From NCBI GenBank assembly GCA_963819735.1, contig CAWFXC010000005.1:186001-250000 (forward strand): a stretch of DNA of 64,000 nucleotides, given 5' to 3'. The translations under genes and the position numbers were made by a program. This document shows positions 41,168 through 50,600 of the stretch, in pieces. Under the pieces are notes generated by a model that saw only the letters and a list, made by a program, of their open reading frames with translations, made no database searches and was not told the origin of the DNA. Positions within the stretch are counted from its first letter, which is position 1. Each line of letters starts with the position of its first letter. The stretch is from CAWFXC01 sp963819735. GTDB taxonomy: Bacteria > Actinomycetota > Acidimicrobiia > IMCC26256 > DASPTH01.

Positions 41168-41881
41168 ATGGCGGTCAAGCCGGTACGAGCCGTGACCCGA
41201 GCGCTGGCGGTGCTCGACGCCGTCGCCGGGCACGAACCGATCGGGGTGGCCGCACTGGCCCGCCTCCTCCACGAGGATACGAGCGGGGTGCAGCGGGCGC
41301 TCGTCTCCCTGCACGACGCCGGTTGGATCCGGCCCGCCCCCGGGTCACCGGTGCGGTGGGAGGTCTCGGCCAAGGTGGTGGCGCTGGGGTCGCGGGCGGC
41401 CGGCCGATCGGGGCTGCGGGACCGCGTCCGTCCGGTGCTCGAGTCGTTGCGCGACCGCACGGCCGAGAGTGCGTTCCTGGTGGAGGTCGACGACACCCGC
41501 CTGGTGGTGACCGATGTGGTCGAGAGCCCGCAGGTCGTGCGGGCGGCGCCGCGGGTGGGGCTACAGCTCCCCGTCGCCCTGAGCGCGTCGGGGCGGGCGG
41601 TGTTGTCGGCGCTGGCCCCCGACGTCCAGGTGCGCTTCGTGGGGTCGCCCGACGATGCGTTGCTGCGCGAACTGGCGCGGGTGCGCAGGCGCGGGTGGTC
41701 GCAGAGCGCGGGTCTGGTCGGGCCCGATCAGACGAGCGTGGCGGCCCCGGTGCTCGGTGCCGACGGGGTGTCCGTCGGCGCGATCACGGTGACCGGTCCG
41801 CGCGACCGGATGCCGGCGGCGCGCCAGCAGGAGTTCGGCGCGCTGGTGGCCGACGCGGCGCGTCGACTGTCGGCGGGGTAG
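41168..41881 (+). CDS. IclR family transcriptional regulator
   Basis: A 237-residue regulator. The N-terminal winged helix-turn-helix (VRAVTRALAVLDAVAGHEPIGVAALARLL, then SGVQRALVSLHDAGWI) is followed by the IclR effector domain (RDRVRPVLESLRDRTAESAFLVEVDDTRLVV; LQLPVALSASGRAVLSAL; VGAITVTGPRDRM). It probably controls the divergent amidohydrolase gene and itself through the dyad 40 bp upstream; the ligand is likely an aromatic or cyclic acid. It is followed by the YkgJ-like gene after 6 nt. The ATG has no strong ribosome binding site. Confidence 0.9.
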   Translation: MAVKPVRAVTRALAVLDAVAGHEPIGVAALARLLHEDTSGVQRALVSLHDAGWIRPAPGSPVRWEVSAKVVALGSRAAGRSGLRDRVRPVLESLRDRTAESAFLVEVDDTRLVVTDVVESPQVVRAAPRVGLQLPVALSASGRAVLSALAPDVQVRFVGSPDDALLRELARVRRRGWSQSAGLVGPDQTSVAAPVLGADGVSVGAITVTGPRDRMPAARQQEFGALVADAARRLSAG

Positions 41882-41887
41882 GGCGGG

Positions 41888-42609
41888 ATGACGACCAGCA
41901 AGACCCACGAGTTGGCCGCGGGCGCGTTCTCCTCATGGCTGGACGGGATGCAGGGCGCGCTCCGCGGCGACCGGTCGTCGGACGTTCCGTGTGGCGGCTG
42001 CACCGCGTGTTGCACGGCCTCGCAGTTCATCCACATCGGGCCCGGCGAGGCCGACACACTCGCGCACATCCCGCCGCGCTGTTGTTCCCCGCGCCCGGTC
42101 GGCCGCGCGGTCACGTGCTGCTCGGGTACGACGAGCGCGGGCACTGCCCGATGCTGATCGACGACCGCTGCTCGATCTACGAGCACCGACCGCGGACGTG
42201 TCGCACCTACGACTGCCGCATCTTCCCCGCGACCGGGCTCGGCCTCGGGCTCGGCCACGACGCCGGCGACGCGCCGGGCCGGATCGGACTGCAGGCGCGG
42301 CGGTGGCGGTTCGACGTGTCGGCGGCCGACGACCGGACCCGTCACGATGGTGTGTCCGCGGCCGCGGCCTATCTCTCCGAGCACCGAGAGCTGCTACCCA
42401 CCGACGTTCCGACCAACGTGACACAGCTCGCGGTGTTGGCGATCGAGATCCACGAGCTCTTCCTGCGGCCTGACGATGCGAGCGGTCGGCCGAAGGTCGT
42501 CGTGCCGGATCCTCGGTTGCTGCACGACGCGTTGGTGGCGCGGACAGGTGCCGCGACCGTTCGCGCTACGAAGGATCCGCGGGGGCTTCGTGGATCCCGT
42601 CGGGCGTGA
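41888..42609 (+). pseudogene. YkgJ-type cysteine cluster protein, frameshifted near 42073
   Basis: The N-terminal frame (from ATG 41888) carries the first Cys motif CGGCTACC and stops matching after LAHIP. A missing base near 42071-42075 moves the gene to the frame that continues AALLFPAPGRPRGH, then CPMLIDDRCSIYEHRPRTCRTYDC, the conserved zinc or iron Cys cluster of this family. Corrected length is 240 residues. YkgJ proteins bind a metal through these Cys; their role is not settled. It lies 6 nt after the IclR gene. The last 44 nt overlap the convergent YciI-like gene. Confidence 0.75.
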
Positions 42610-42895
42610 CGAGACTGAGCATGGGCGCGAGCTCGGCGCGGAAACCGTGGCCGGAGCGCACGGCGGGGTCGCTGTCGCCGAGCGCGGTGGCCTCGGCGAG
42701 GTCGGCGGCGACGATGATCCCGATTCCGTAGATTCCCGCGGGATCGTCTACCGGCCCGAAGGCCAGCACCTTGCCCTGCGCAGTGAGGTCGTGCCAGTAG
42801 CCCGCGTGTTCGAGCATCGTGGCGCGCTCGTCGGACGACATGTCGATCGCGAAGCTGGAGCGCGGTGGGATGAGGCGGAAGACGTAGCCCGGCAC
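42566..42895 (-). CDS. YciI family protein
   Basis: A 109-residue dimeric ferredoxin-like fold. Family features are the early EHAGYWHDLTAQGKVLAFGPVDD with its His/Asp pair and the GIGIIVAADLAEATAL strand and helix. YciI-like proteins are proposed small hydrolases or dehydrochlorinases; the function of this one is unknown. The start is GTG at 42895, preceded by TAGCGT at exactly 7 nt. Its C-terminus overlaps the end of the YkgJ-like gene by 44 nt on the other strand. Confidence 0.75.
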   Translation of the reverse strand: MPGYVFRLIPPRSSFAIDMSSDERATMLEHAGYWHDLTAQGKVLAFGPVDDPAGIYGIGIIVAADLAEATALGDSDPAVRSGHGFRAELAPMLSLVTPDGIHEAPADPS

Positions 42896-42902
42896 GTTCG
42901 AA

Positions 42903-42908
42903 ACGCTA
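42903..42908 (-). promoter_or_regulatory. Leaderless -10 box (TAGCGT)
   Basis: On the minus strand TAGCGT lies 7 nt before the GTG at 42895. It is the same hexamer as at 7840. Confidence 0.5.
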
Positions 42909-43020
42909 CCGCGCGGCCAGATCGCGCTCGGCTCAGCGCGGCGCCCGGTCGGGTTACGCTCGAACCCCAGCGGGGACGCGGACCTGGGCGCGGGGCGTCT
43001 CCGAGGAGGAGAGTCGAGAC

Positions 43021-43527
43021 GTGTCTGACGATCGTGACTGGATCGAGAGATTCAAGATCCAGCAGCTGATCTACCGCTACTGCGATTCCGTCAACCGCGG
43101 CGACGTGCAGGCACTGCGTTCGGTGTGCGCAGACGACGCGTTGTGGGAGAGTCCGCTGCTCAACCGACGTCACGAATCGGCAGACGCGTTCTGTGAGTAC
43201 TTCCGGGCATCGAAGCTGGCCACGCAGGTGCTGATCCAGACGCCGTCGTGTCCGGTGATCGAGTTGGTGGACGAACACACCGCCAACGCGACGACGACGG
43301 TGTTCGAACTCACCCGTGGCACCGCCGCCGAAGACGGCACCTTCGGCCGGAAGGGCTCGGAGATCAACCTCCAGAATTACGGCATCTACTACGACGACAT
43401 CGCGCGCATCGACGGCGACTGGAAGTTCACCCGACGCCTCTTCGTGCCCATCTACCTGGAACCGGGCACCGTGACCGGCACCGTCATCTCCGGCACCGTC
43501 TACCTGCCGAGACCCGCCGGCAGCTGA
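43021..43527 (+). CDS. SnoaL-like (NTF2-fold) protein
   Basis: A 168-residue protein with the SnoaL_4 pattern of ring-hydroxylase-beta relatives: IERFKIQQLIYRYCDSVNRGD, then the VCADDALWESP strand, ADAFCEYFRASKLA, and the last strands INLQNYGIYYDDIARIDGDWKFTRR. It may be a small dehydratase or isomerase or a non-catalytic binder. The start is GTG with GAGGAGAG 6-7 nt upstream. It stands alone, converging on the VOC-family gene with 18 bp between. Confidence 0.8.
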   Translation: MSDDRDWIERFKIQQLIYRYCDSVNRGDVQALRSVCADDALWESPLLNRRHESADAFCEYFRASKLATQVLIQTPSCPVIELVDEHTANATTTVFELTRGTAAEDGTFGRKGSEINLQNYGIYYDDIARIDGDWKFTRRLFVPIYLEPGTVTGTVISGTVYLPRPAGS

Positions 43528-43545
43528 CCTCACGCCTCGGCGCGG

Positions 43546-44001
43546 CTACGCGTACTGCCAGCGTTGCGCGGGGCCCTTTCCCTCGGGCCACTCCATGCAC
43601 TGCACGTCGAACCAGATGGGCAGGAGGTACTTCACGTAGAAGGCGTGGACGGTGATCGTCGGGCCGGTGAGGTCCTCGTACTCCTTGATGCGGAGGCGGT
43701 CGTCCTTCTCCTGGAACCGGTGGCACTCCGCGAGGATCGAGTCGACCTCGGCGCGGGTGTCCATGAGGAGACCGAGGTGGTCGTAGCCGGGCGACGAGAT
43801 CGGTTCCTTGCCCTCGGCGAGGAGGATGAACTGGCCGTCGTCGGGGCGCAGGAGATGGCACGACTGGCCGATGACCTCGGTGTCGAGCGCGTCCCAGCCG
43901 AGCACGCCGCAGTAGAAGGCGTCGACCTGGTCGCGGAACTCCTGGGTGAGCGTGCCTCGCGCGAACGAGAGCTCCATGTGGTTGAAGCGCATTGTTGCCA
44001 T
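43546..44001 (-). CDS. VOC superfamily (glyoxalase/dioxygenase) protein
   Basis: A 151-residue vicinal-oxygen-chelate protein. The first half has RFNHMELSFARGTL and VDAFYCGVLGWDA, with the first metal His in HMEL; the second half has SPGYDHLGLLMDT with another His, and a late Glu/Asp. It could be a dioxygenase, epimerase or hydrolase. GGAGGAACCG precedes the ATG. It is last in a likely three-gene unit: LLM oxidoreductase, SDR, VOC, with 11 and 24 nt gaps. Confidence 0.8.
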   Translation of the reverse strand: MATMRFNHMELSFARGTLTQEFRDQVDAFYCGVLGWDALDTEVIGQSCHLLRPDDGQFILLAEGKEPISSPGYDHLGLLMDTRAEVDSILAECHRFQEKDDRLRIKEYEDLTGPTITVHAFYVKYLLPIWFDVQCMEWPEGKGPAQRWQYA

Positions 44002-44025
44002 CGGTTCCTCCTGAGTTCGGGTCGC

Positions 44026-44781
44026 TTACGCGATGCCCATGAGATCGCTGAGCCCCGTGCGGGTGCCGGCGAGGAATCCGCCGTCGACGACGAGCGCATG
44101 GCCGCTCACGAACGACGCATCGTCGGACGCGAGGAACAGCGCGGCAGACGCGATCTCCTCGGGACGGCCGAAGCGCCCGAGCATGTGCAGATCGCGGTAG
44201 GCGTCGCGGTGCTGCGCCATGTTGTCGGAACCCATCACCGCGCGGAACATGGGGGTGTCGATGAAGCCGGGGCAGATGCAGTTGACGCGGATGCCGGCGC
44301 GGCCGTAGTCGATCGCCATGTTCTTGGTGAGCATGACGACGCCCGCCTTCGACGCGTTGTAGGAGCTGCCACCCTCGGTGCCCTGGAGGCCTTCGATGCT
44401 GGCCACATTGATGATGCTGCCGGAGTGTTGCGCCAGCATCGGGCGCAGCGCGTGCTTGTCGACGAGGAACGTGCCCTTGAGGTTCACGTCGAGCACTTCG
44501 TCCCACGACGCGGCGTCGACCATGTGCACCGGGCCACCGCCGGCCATGCCCGCGTAGTTCACGACGACGTCGAGGTGGCCGTGCTCGGCGACGAGTGCGG
44601 CGACCGCGCCCGCGACCGCGGCTTCGTCGCGCACGTCGACCTGCGCAACGCCGGGGCCCGCGGTGACGTCGAGACCGACGACGGTTGCACCTTCCTTGGT
44701 GAAGCGATCGGCAGTGGCGAGGCCGAGGCCGGACGCCGCGCCCGTCACCAACGCGACCTTGCCTTCGAGACGGCCGGTCAT
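44026..44781 (-). CDS. SDR family oxidoreductase
   Basis: A 251-residue dehydrogenase with TGAASGLGLA near residue 14, a variant NYAG instead of NNAG, Ser in NVASIEG and YNASKAG as the catalytic Tyr/Lys motif. VSGHALVVDGGFLAG is at the end. The substrate is unknown. It lies 11 nt after the LLM oxidoreductase stop and 24 nt before the VOC gene, so the three probably act on one substrate. It is the seventh SDR-type gene in this window. Confidence 0.9.
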   Translation of the reverse strand: MTGRLEGKVALVTGAASGLGLATADRFTKEGATVVGLDVTAGPGVAQVDVRDEAAVAGAVAALVAEHGHLDVVVNYAGMAGGGPVHMVDAASWDEVLDVNLKGTFLVDKHALRPMLAQHSGSIINVASIEGLQGTEGGSSYNASKAGVVMLTKNMAIDYGRAGIRVNCICPGFIDTPMFRAVMGSDNMAQHRDAYRDLHMLGRFGRPEEIASAALFLASDDASFVSGHALVVDGGFLAGTRTGLSDLMGIA

Positions 44782-44792
44782 CGTCGCCGCGC

Positions 44793-45902
44793 CTACGCGA
44801 ACTCGGGCAGCACGTACTTGCCCATGAGCTCGATCGTCTGCATGACCTTCTCGTGCGGGATCTTGAGCGGGTTCACCAGGCAGAGGAGCAGGTCGCAGCC
44901 CACTGCTTCGTAGCGCTTGGCCGCGGCGATGCACGCGTCGGGGTCGCCCATCACCGCGGAGCCCGAGTCGCGGAGGTAGTCGATGGTGAGCTGGCCGATC
45001 AGGCCGTCACGCTTGTGCTTCAGCGTGTCGCCCGTGTACTGGTAGGTGCCGAGATCGGTGACGCCGAGCTCTTCCTGCCACTCGGCCACCGACGCGATCA
45101 GCCCTGCGCCGTACTGCGGGTACCACTCGAACGATTCGCGCGCGACCTCGGTGGCCTCTTCGTTGGTGGGCGCGCACAACACCATGGTGAACGTGGCCGC
45201 GGTATCGTTGACGAACTTGCCCGCCGGTTGCGCGCACTCCTTGAGCCCATCGCGGTAGAGACCGATGTTCTTCGACAGCTCCTCCGGCGGCAGTCCGACG
45301 GTGAACGAGCACAGCCCGATGCCGCGTTGGCCCATCTCGAAGTGTCCGCCCGGGCTGCTGGTGGCACCGAAGATGGGCGGGTGGGGTTGCTGCAGCGGCT
45401 TCGGCAGCACCCGGCGCGGCGCGCCCATGTGCCAGTACTTGCCGTCGGCCTGGTATTCGTCTTCGGTCCACGCGCCGACGATGTGTCCGAGTGCTTCGCG
45501 CCACATCTCGCGGGTCTGGTTCGGGTCGACGTCGAAGCCTTCGAGCTCGGCGCGCGTCGACGAGCGGCCGGTGCCGAAGTCGACCCGGCCGTCGGAGATG
45601 AGGTCGAGGACCGCCACCGACTCCGCGGTGCGGATCGGGTGGTTGTACGGCTGGGGCAGCAGGCGCACGCCGTAGCCGATGCGGATGTTCTTCGTCCGCG
45701 CCGCCACCGCGCCGTAGAGGACCTCCGGGTTCGAACAGTGCGAGTACTCCTCGAGGAAGTGGTGCTCCACCGTCCAGAACGCGTGGAAGCCCATCTTGTC
45801 GCCGAGGATCGCCTGCTCGAGTGTGTCCTTGTAGGCCTGGTGTTCCTTGCCCGGTGTCCAGGGCCGGGCCACCGGGATCTCGTAGAAGAGCGCGAACTTC
45901 AT
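44793..45902 (-). CDS. LLM class flavin-dependent oxidoreductase
   Basis: A 369-residue luciferase-like monooxygenase: MKFALFYEIPVARPW, HAFWTVEHHF with the conserved WxxEHH, RIGYGVRLLPQPYNHPIRTAES and the FGTGRSS phosphate-contact loop. It would use reduced FMN and oxygen (or F420) on a small organic substrate. GGGGGAGG lies 10 nt before the ATG at 45902. It is the first gene of a run with an SDR and a VOC protein. Monooxygenase, dehydrogenase and ring-opening or isomerising VOC enzyme make a plausible short pathway. Confidence 0.9.
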   Translation of the reverse strand: MKFALFYEIPVARPWTPGKEHQAYKDTLEQAILGDKMGFHAFWTVEHHFLEEYSHCSNPEVLYGAVAARTKNIRIGYGVRLLPQPYNHPIRTAESVAVLDLISDGRVDFGTGRSSTRAELEGFDVDPNQTREMWREALGHIVGAWTEDEYQADGKYWHMGAPRRVLPKPLQQPHPPIFGATSSPGGHFEMGQRGIGLCSFTVGLPPEELSKNIGLYRDGLKECAQPAGKFVNDTAATFTMVLCAPTNEEATEVARESFEWYPQYGAGLIASVAEWQEELGVTDLGTYQYTGDTLKHKRDGLIGQLTIDYLRDSGSAVMGDPDACIAAAKRYEAVGCDLLLCLVNPLKIPHEKVMQTIELMGKYVLPEFA

Positions 45903-46021
45903 TGCGGCAGGACCTCCCCCGAGCGCGATTAACCAGCCGACATTAACCCGCTTCGCCGGCGGTCGGCGGTGCCCTCGCGAGGTGCCCTCGAGCGGCGCGC
46001 TCGGGGAGCGCGGAGCGGGGT

Positions 46022-47291
46022 CTAGGTGAAGTTTGGCCGGAGCGGCATGCCGCTGCGGTGCGCGCCGGGTCCGGTGGTGGTGGCGGTGGCCAGGATCTGG
46101 TGGATCTGGTCGTCGTCCTGCTCGAAGCCCACCGCGGCCGCCGCCATGTAGAGGCGCCACACCCGCGCCCGGCCCTGGCCGACCTCGGCGACCGCCTTGT
46201 CCCACTGCGCCTCGAGGTTCCGCACCCAGCACCGCAGCGTCAGCGCGTAGTGCTCGCGCAGGTTCTCCATGTGACGCGCCTCGAATCCGGCGCGCTGGAT
46301 GGCCGAAACCACGGTGCCCACCTCGTGCAGCTCACCGTCGGGGAACACGTAGCGGTCGGTGAAGTTGCGCCCGAGCGTGGGGAGCGCGAATCGGCTGTGG
46401 TGCATCTTGCCGACGTGTTGGGGACGACTGATCCCGTGGTTGAGCAGTCGGCCTTCCGGGCGCAGCAGCGAGTAGCAGCGCCGGAAGTAGCCGTCGAGCT
46501 CGGAGAGGCCCACGTGCTCGAACATGCCGATGGAGCTGATCGCGTCGTACGGGCCGTCGGTGACGTCGCGGTAGTCGCCGTAGCGGATCTCGACGAGATC
46601 GCCGAGGCCCATCTCGGCCGCCCGCTTGCGGGCGAGGTCAGCCTGCGGGCGCGAGAGGGTGACCCCGACCGCCGCGCACCCCGTGGTGCTGGGCCGCGTG
46701 CAGCACCATGCCGCCCCAGCCGGATCCGATGTCGAGCAGCCGCATCCCGGGTTCGAGACCGAGCTTCCGGCAGATCAGCTCGTGCTTGGCCGCCTGGGCC
46801 AGCTCGAGCGTGGTGGTTCCTTCGTCCCAGAGCGCGCACGAGTAGGTCAGCGACGGCCCGAGGACGATCCGGTAGAACTCGTTGGAGACGTCGTAGTGGT
46901 GCGCGATGGCCGCGGCGTCGCGAGCGCGTGAGTGGCGACGGCCGCGCAGGCGCGCCTCCTCCGGCGGGGGCGGGAGCGGCTTCAGGCCCGAGGCGCCGAC
47001 GAGCTTGAGTGCCGCGGCGATCTGCTTGGGCCCGAGGGTGAGCTCCTCGATGTACTCCGCCACCGAGATCACGTCGAAGATGTCGCCCTCGACCTCGAGG
47101 TCACCGGCGACGTAGGCGCGGCCGAAACCGAGCTCGTTCGGGGCGGTGACGATGCGGCGCAGCGCGTCGGGCGAGCGCATCACGATGGTCGTCTTCGCGT
47201 CGGCGGGCCCGAACTGCGAGCCGTCGTACGCGCGGAACGCGACCGGGACGTTGGGCCCCAGGACCTCGGAGAGCAGGTCGGCGACGCTCAT
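46022..47291 (-). pseudogene. Cyclopropane-fatty-acyl-phospholipid synthase family, frameshifted near 46673
   Basis: It carries both halves of a CFA/mycolic-acid cyclopropane synthase. The N-terminal half has GRAYVAGDLEVEGD and HHYDVSNEFYRIVLG, then the SAM motif LLDIGSGWGG. After HHGV the frame breaks; deleting one base near 46671-46676 gives RAVGVTLSRPQADLA and continues to YRDV, HVGLSELDGYFRRCYSLLRPEG and the end. Length is 3n+1, consistent with a single insertion. If intact, it would methylate membrane unsaturated fatty acids. The start is ATG 47291 or GTG 47300; no good ribosome binding site is seen for either. Confidence 0.85.
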
Positions 47292-47347
47292 GCGGCTCAC
47301 ATTTTGCAGCCCGCATCCGCCGCGTGCAAAACCAACGCCTCGTTCCC

Positions 47348-47450
47348 TCGGAACGATTCGCCGGACGATTCGCCGAAATTCCACCGATTCGGCGGGCGAT
47401 TCGGCGAACGAATCCAGCAATCCGGCGATTCGCCGGGCGAATCGTTCCGA
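47348..47450. repeat. Palindromic repeat block (CGATTCGCC family)
   Basis: Outer arms TCGGAACGATTCGCC (47348-47362) and GGCGAATCGTTCCGA (47436-47450) are a perfect 15-bp inverted repeat. Between them CGATTCGCC or CGATTCGGC recurs several times with smaller dyads. It lies in the gap between the cyclopropane synthase start and the hemolysin III end, both on the minus strand. It looks like a REP-type element or a strong composite hairpin. Confidence 0.75.
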
Positions 47451-47468
47451 CGGAACCTGCCGCGCGGG

Positions 47469-48185
47469 TCAGGCGTGGACGAGCATCATCACGAGGGCGA
47501 AGTGGCAGCCGGCCGCGGCGACGGTCATCGCGTGCCAGGCCTCGTGGTAACCGAAGACGGTGGGTCGCGGATTCGGCCACTGCAGGCGCAGCCCGATCGC
47601 GCCCAACGTGTAGAGCAGGCCCCCGGCGAAGAGCAGCCCGAGCTCGAGCGGGCCGAGCGACTGCACGATGGCCGGAAGCGCGAGCACCACGATCCAGCCC
47701 AGGCCGATGTACATGTAGCCGCCGGCCCGGCGCAACGCACCGAAGCGGACGAGCGCGAGCGTGACCCCGATGACCGCCACCGTCCAGACCGTCACGAGCA
47801 GGGCGATGCCCCAGGCCGGTTGCAGCGCCAGCAGCGTGATCGGCGTGTAGGAACCCGCGATCAGCACGAAGATCATCGCGTGGTCCATGCGCTGGAGGCG
47901 CTGCCGCACGTGCGGGGTCCAATTCCCGGTGTGATACGTGGCGCTGGTGCCGAAGAGGCCGGCCAGCGACAGCGCGAACAGGATGGCCGCCACGTGAGCG
48001 GAGACGCCCCGGCTCAGCAGCACGAGCAGCACGCCGGCCGGGATCGAGGCGAAGAACGCCCAGCGGTGGATGCGGCCCCGCCAGCGCGGCTTCGGGACGG
48101 CGGCCGCCGCCGCGGGCGGCTCCGGCACCGGTGTTCCCGCTTCCGTTCGTGCTCCGGCGAGCGACTCGCCGACTGATTCGGGCAT
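47469..48185 (-). CDS. Hemolysin III / PAQR family membrane protein
   Basis: A 238-residue seven-span protein. Family signatures are the SATYHTGNWTPHVRQRLQRMDHAMIFVLIAGSYTP region, with its His and Asp, and the late YHEAWHAMTVAAAGCHF with the remaining His residues, a metal site of the CREST superfamily. Residues 1-35 are a Pro/Ala-rich cytosolic tail. The function may be lipid hydrolase or receptor-like; toxicity is not implied by the name. A TAGCCT box lies 6 nt before the start. It is divergent from the ABC-F gene. Confidence 0.9.
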   Translation of the reverse strand: MPESVGESLAGARTEAGTPVPEPPAAAAAVPKPRWRGRIHRWAFFASIPAGVLLVLLSRGVSAHVAAILFALSLAGLFGTSATYHTGNWTPHVRQRLQRMDHAMIFVLIAGSYTPITLLALQPAWGIALLVTVWTVAVIGVTLALVRFGALRRAGGYMYIGLGWIVVLALPAIVQSLGPLELGLLFAGGLLYTLGAIGLRLQWPNPRPTVFGYHEAWHAMTVAAAGCHFALVMMLVHA

Positions 48186-48191
48186 TGATTC

Positions 48192-48197
48192 AGGCTA
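48192..48197 (-). promoter_or_regulatory. Leaderless -10 box (TAGCCT)
   Basis: On the minus strand TAGCCT lies 6 nt before the hemolysin III start codon at 48185. Confidence 0.5.
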
Positions 48198-48238
48198 GGG
48201 GCCCAAATCGGGGTCTCGCGCGCGCGACAATGGTCGCC

Positions 48239-48266
48239 CGGCTCTCGCGCCTGCGAGAGCCGTTTT
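48239..48266 (+). terminator. Terminator-like hairpin before the ABC-F gene
   Basis: Ten-bp arms CGGCTCTCGC (48239-48248) and GCGAGAGCCG (48253-48262) with a GCCT loop, followed by TTTT. It is 24 nt upstream of the GTG at 48290, in the position of a leader attenuator. If the in-frame ATG at 48230 is used, the hairpin is inside the coding region. Confidence 0.65.
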
Positions 48267-48289
48267 CCGAGCCTGGAGAAGTTTTCGCC

Positions 48290-49897
<1,608 letters not shown>

Positions 49898-49979
49898 CGC
49901 CGGCGTTCTCCGCCGAGCCCACCCCGGCCCGTCGACCGCGCCCGTTTCACCCGCGACCGCTTCGGGTAGCGACGCCATC

Positions 49980-50501
49980 ATGCCCGTGGACTCTCCGCCC
50001 AGCTCTCCGACCGCGTTCGCCAGCCTCGTCGACGGCCTCGACTACCCGATGTTCGTGGTCAGCGCGGCCGACGGCGACGACGCCGATGCGTGTCTGGTGG
50101 GCTTCGCGACCCAGTGCAGCATCGAACCGTCGCGCTTCTTGGTGTGCCTCTCCAAGAACAACCACACCTACGACATCGCCCGCCGCACGTTCACGCTCGT
50201 CGTGCACCGGTTGCGGTCCGACCAGCGCGACGTCGCCGAGCACTTCGGCGCCAAGACGGAGTTGGACGATCCGAGCAAGCTCGCGGAGTGGCCGTGGCGA
50301 TCGGGTCCCGACGACACCCCGGTCATCGACGACTGCGACTGGTTCGCGGGCCGGGTGCAGGACCGCTTCGACACCGGCGACCACGTCGCCTTCGTGTTGG
50401 CGCCGTTCGACGGCGAATGTCGCGACACCGCGCCGGGCGCCGAAGCCGTGCAGTTGGGCTACCGCGCGGTGCGCGACCTGGATGCCGGCCGTCCGGCGTA
50501 G
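49980..50501 (+). CDS. Flavin reductase family protein
   Basis: A 173-residue FMN-binding split-barrel protein. Key segments are DYPMFVVSAADGDDADACLVGFATQCSIEP, then RFLVCLSKNNHTYDIARR, which lines the FMN site, and a late HVAFVLAPFDG. It would reduce FMN for a partner monooxygenase; the LLM oxidoreductase gene 99 nt downstream on the same strand is a candidate partner. TAGCGA lies 7 nt before the ATG, an imperfect leaderless box. Confidence 0.85.
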   Translation: MPVDSPPSSPTAFASLVDGLDYPMFVVSAADGDDADACLVGFATQCSIEPSRFLVCLSKNNHTYDIARRTFTLVVHRLRSDQRDVAEHFGAKTELDDPSKLAEWPWRSGPDDTPVIDDCDWFAGRVQDRFDTGDHVAFVLAPFDGECRDTAPGAEAVQLGYRAVRDLDAGRPA

Positions 50502-50600
50502 CGACCTCCTGCGCAACCGCGCGACCGGCCCGTCTACGTTGTGGCCTCATGAGCCGGCCCACCGCCAACCGGAGGGCGCGGCAATGACGGGGGAGAGGCG

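Noticed and set aside
47348..47450. CRISPR array
   Set aside because: The repeats are 9 bp, inverted as well as direct, and irregularly spaced, with no unique spacers of constant length and no cas genes.
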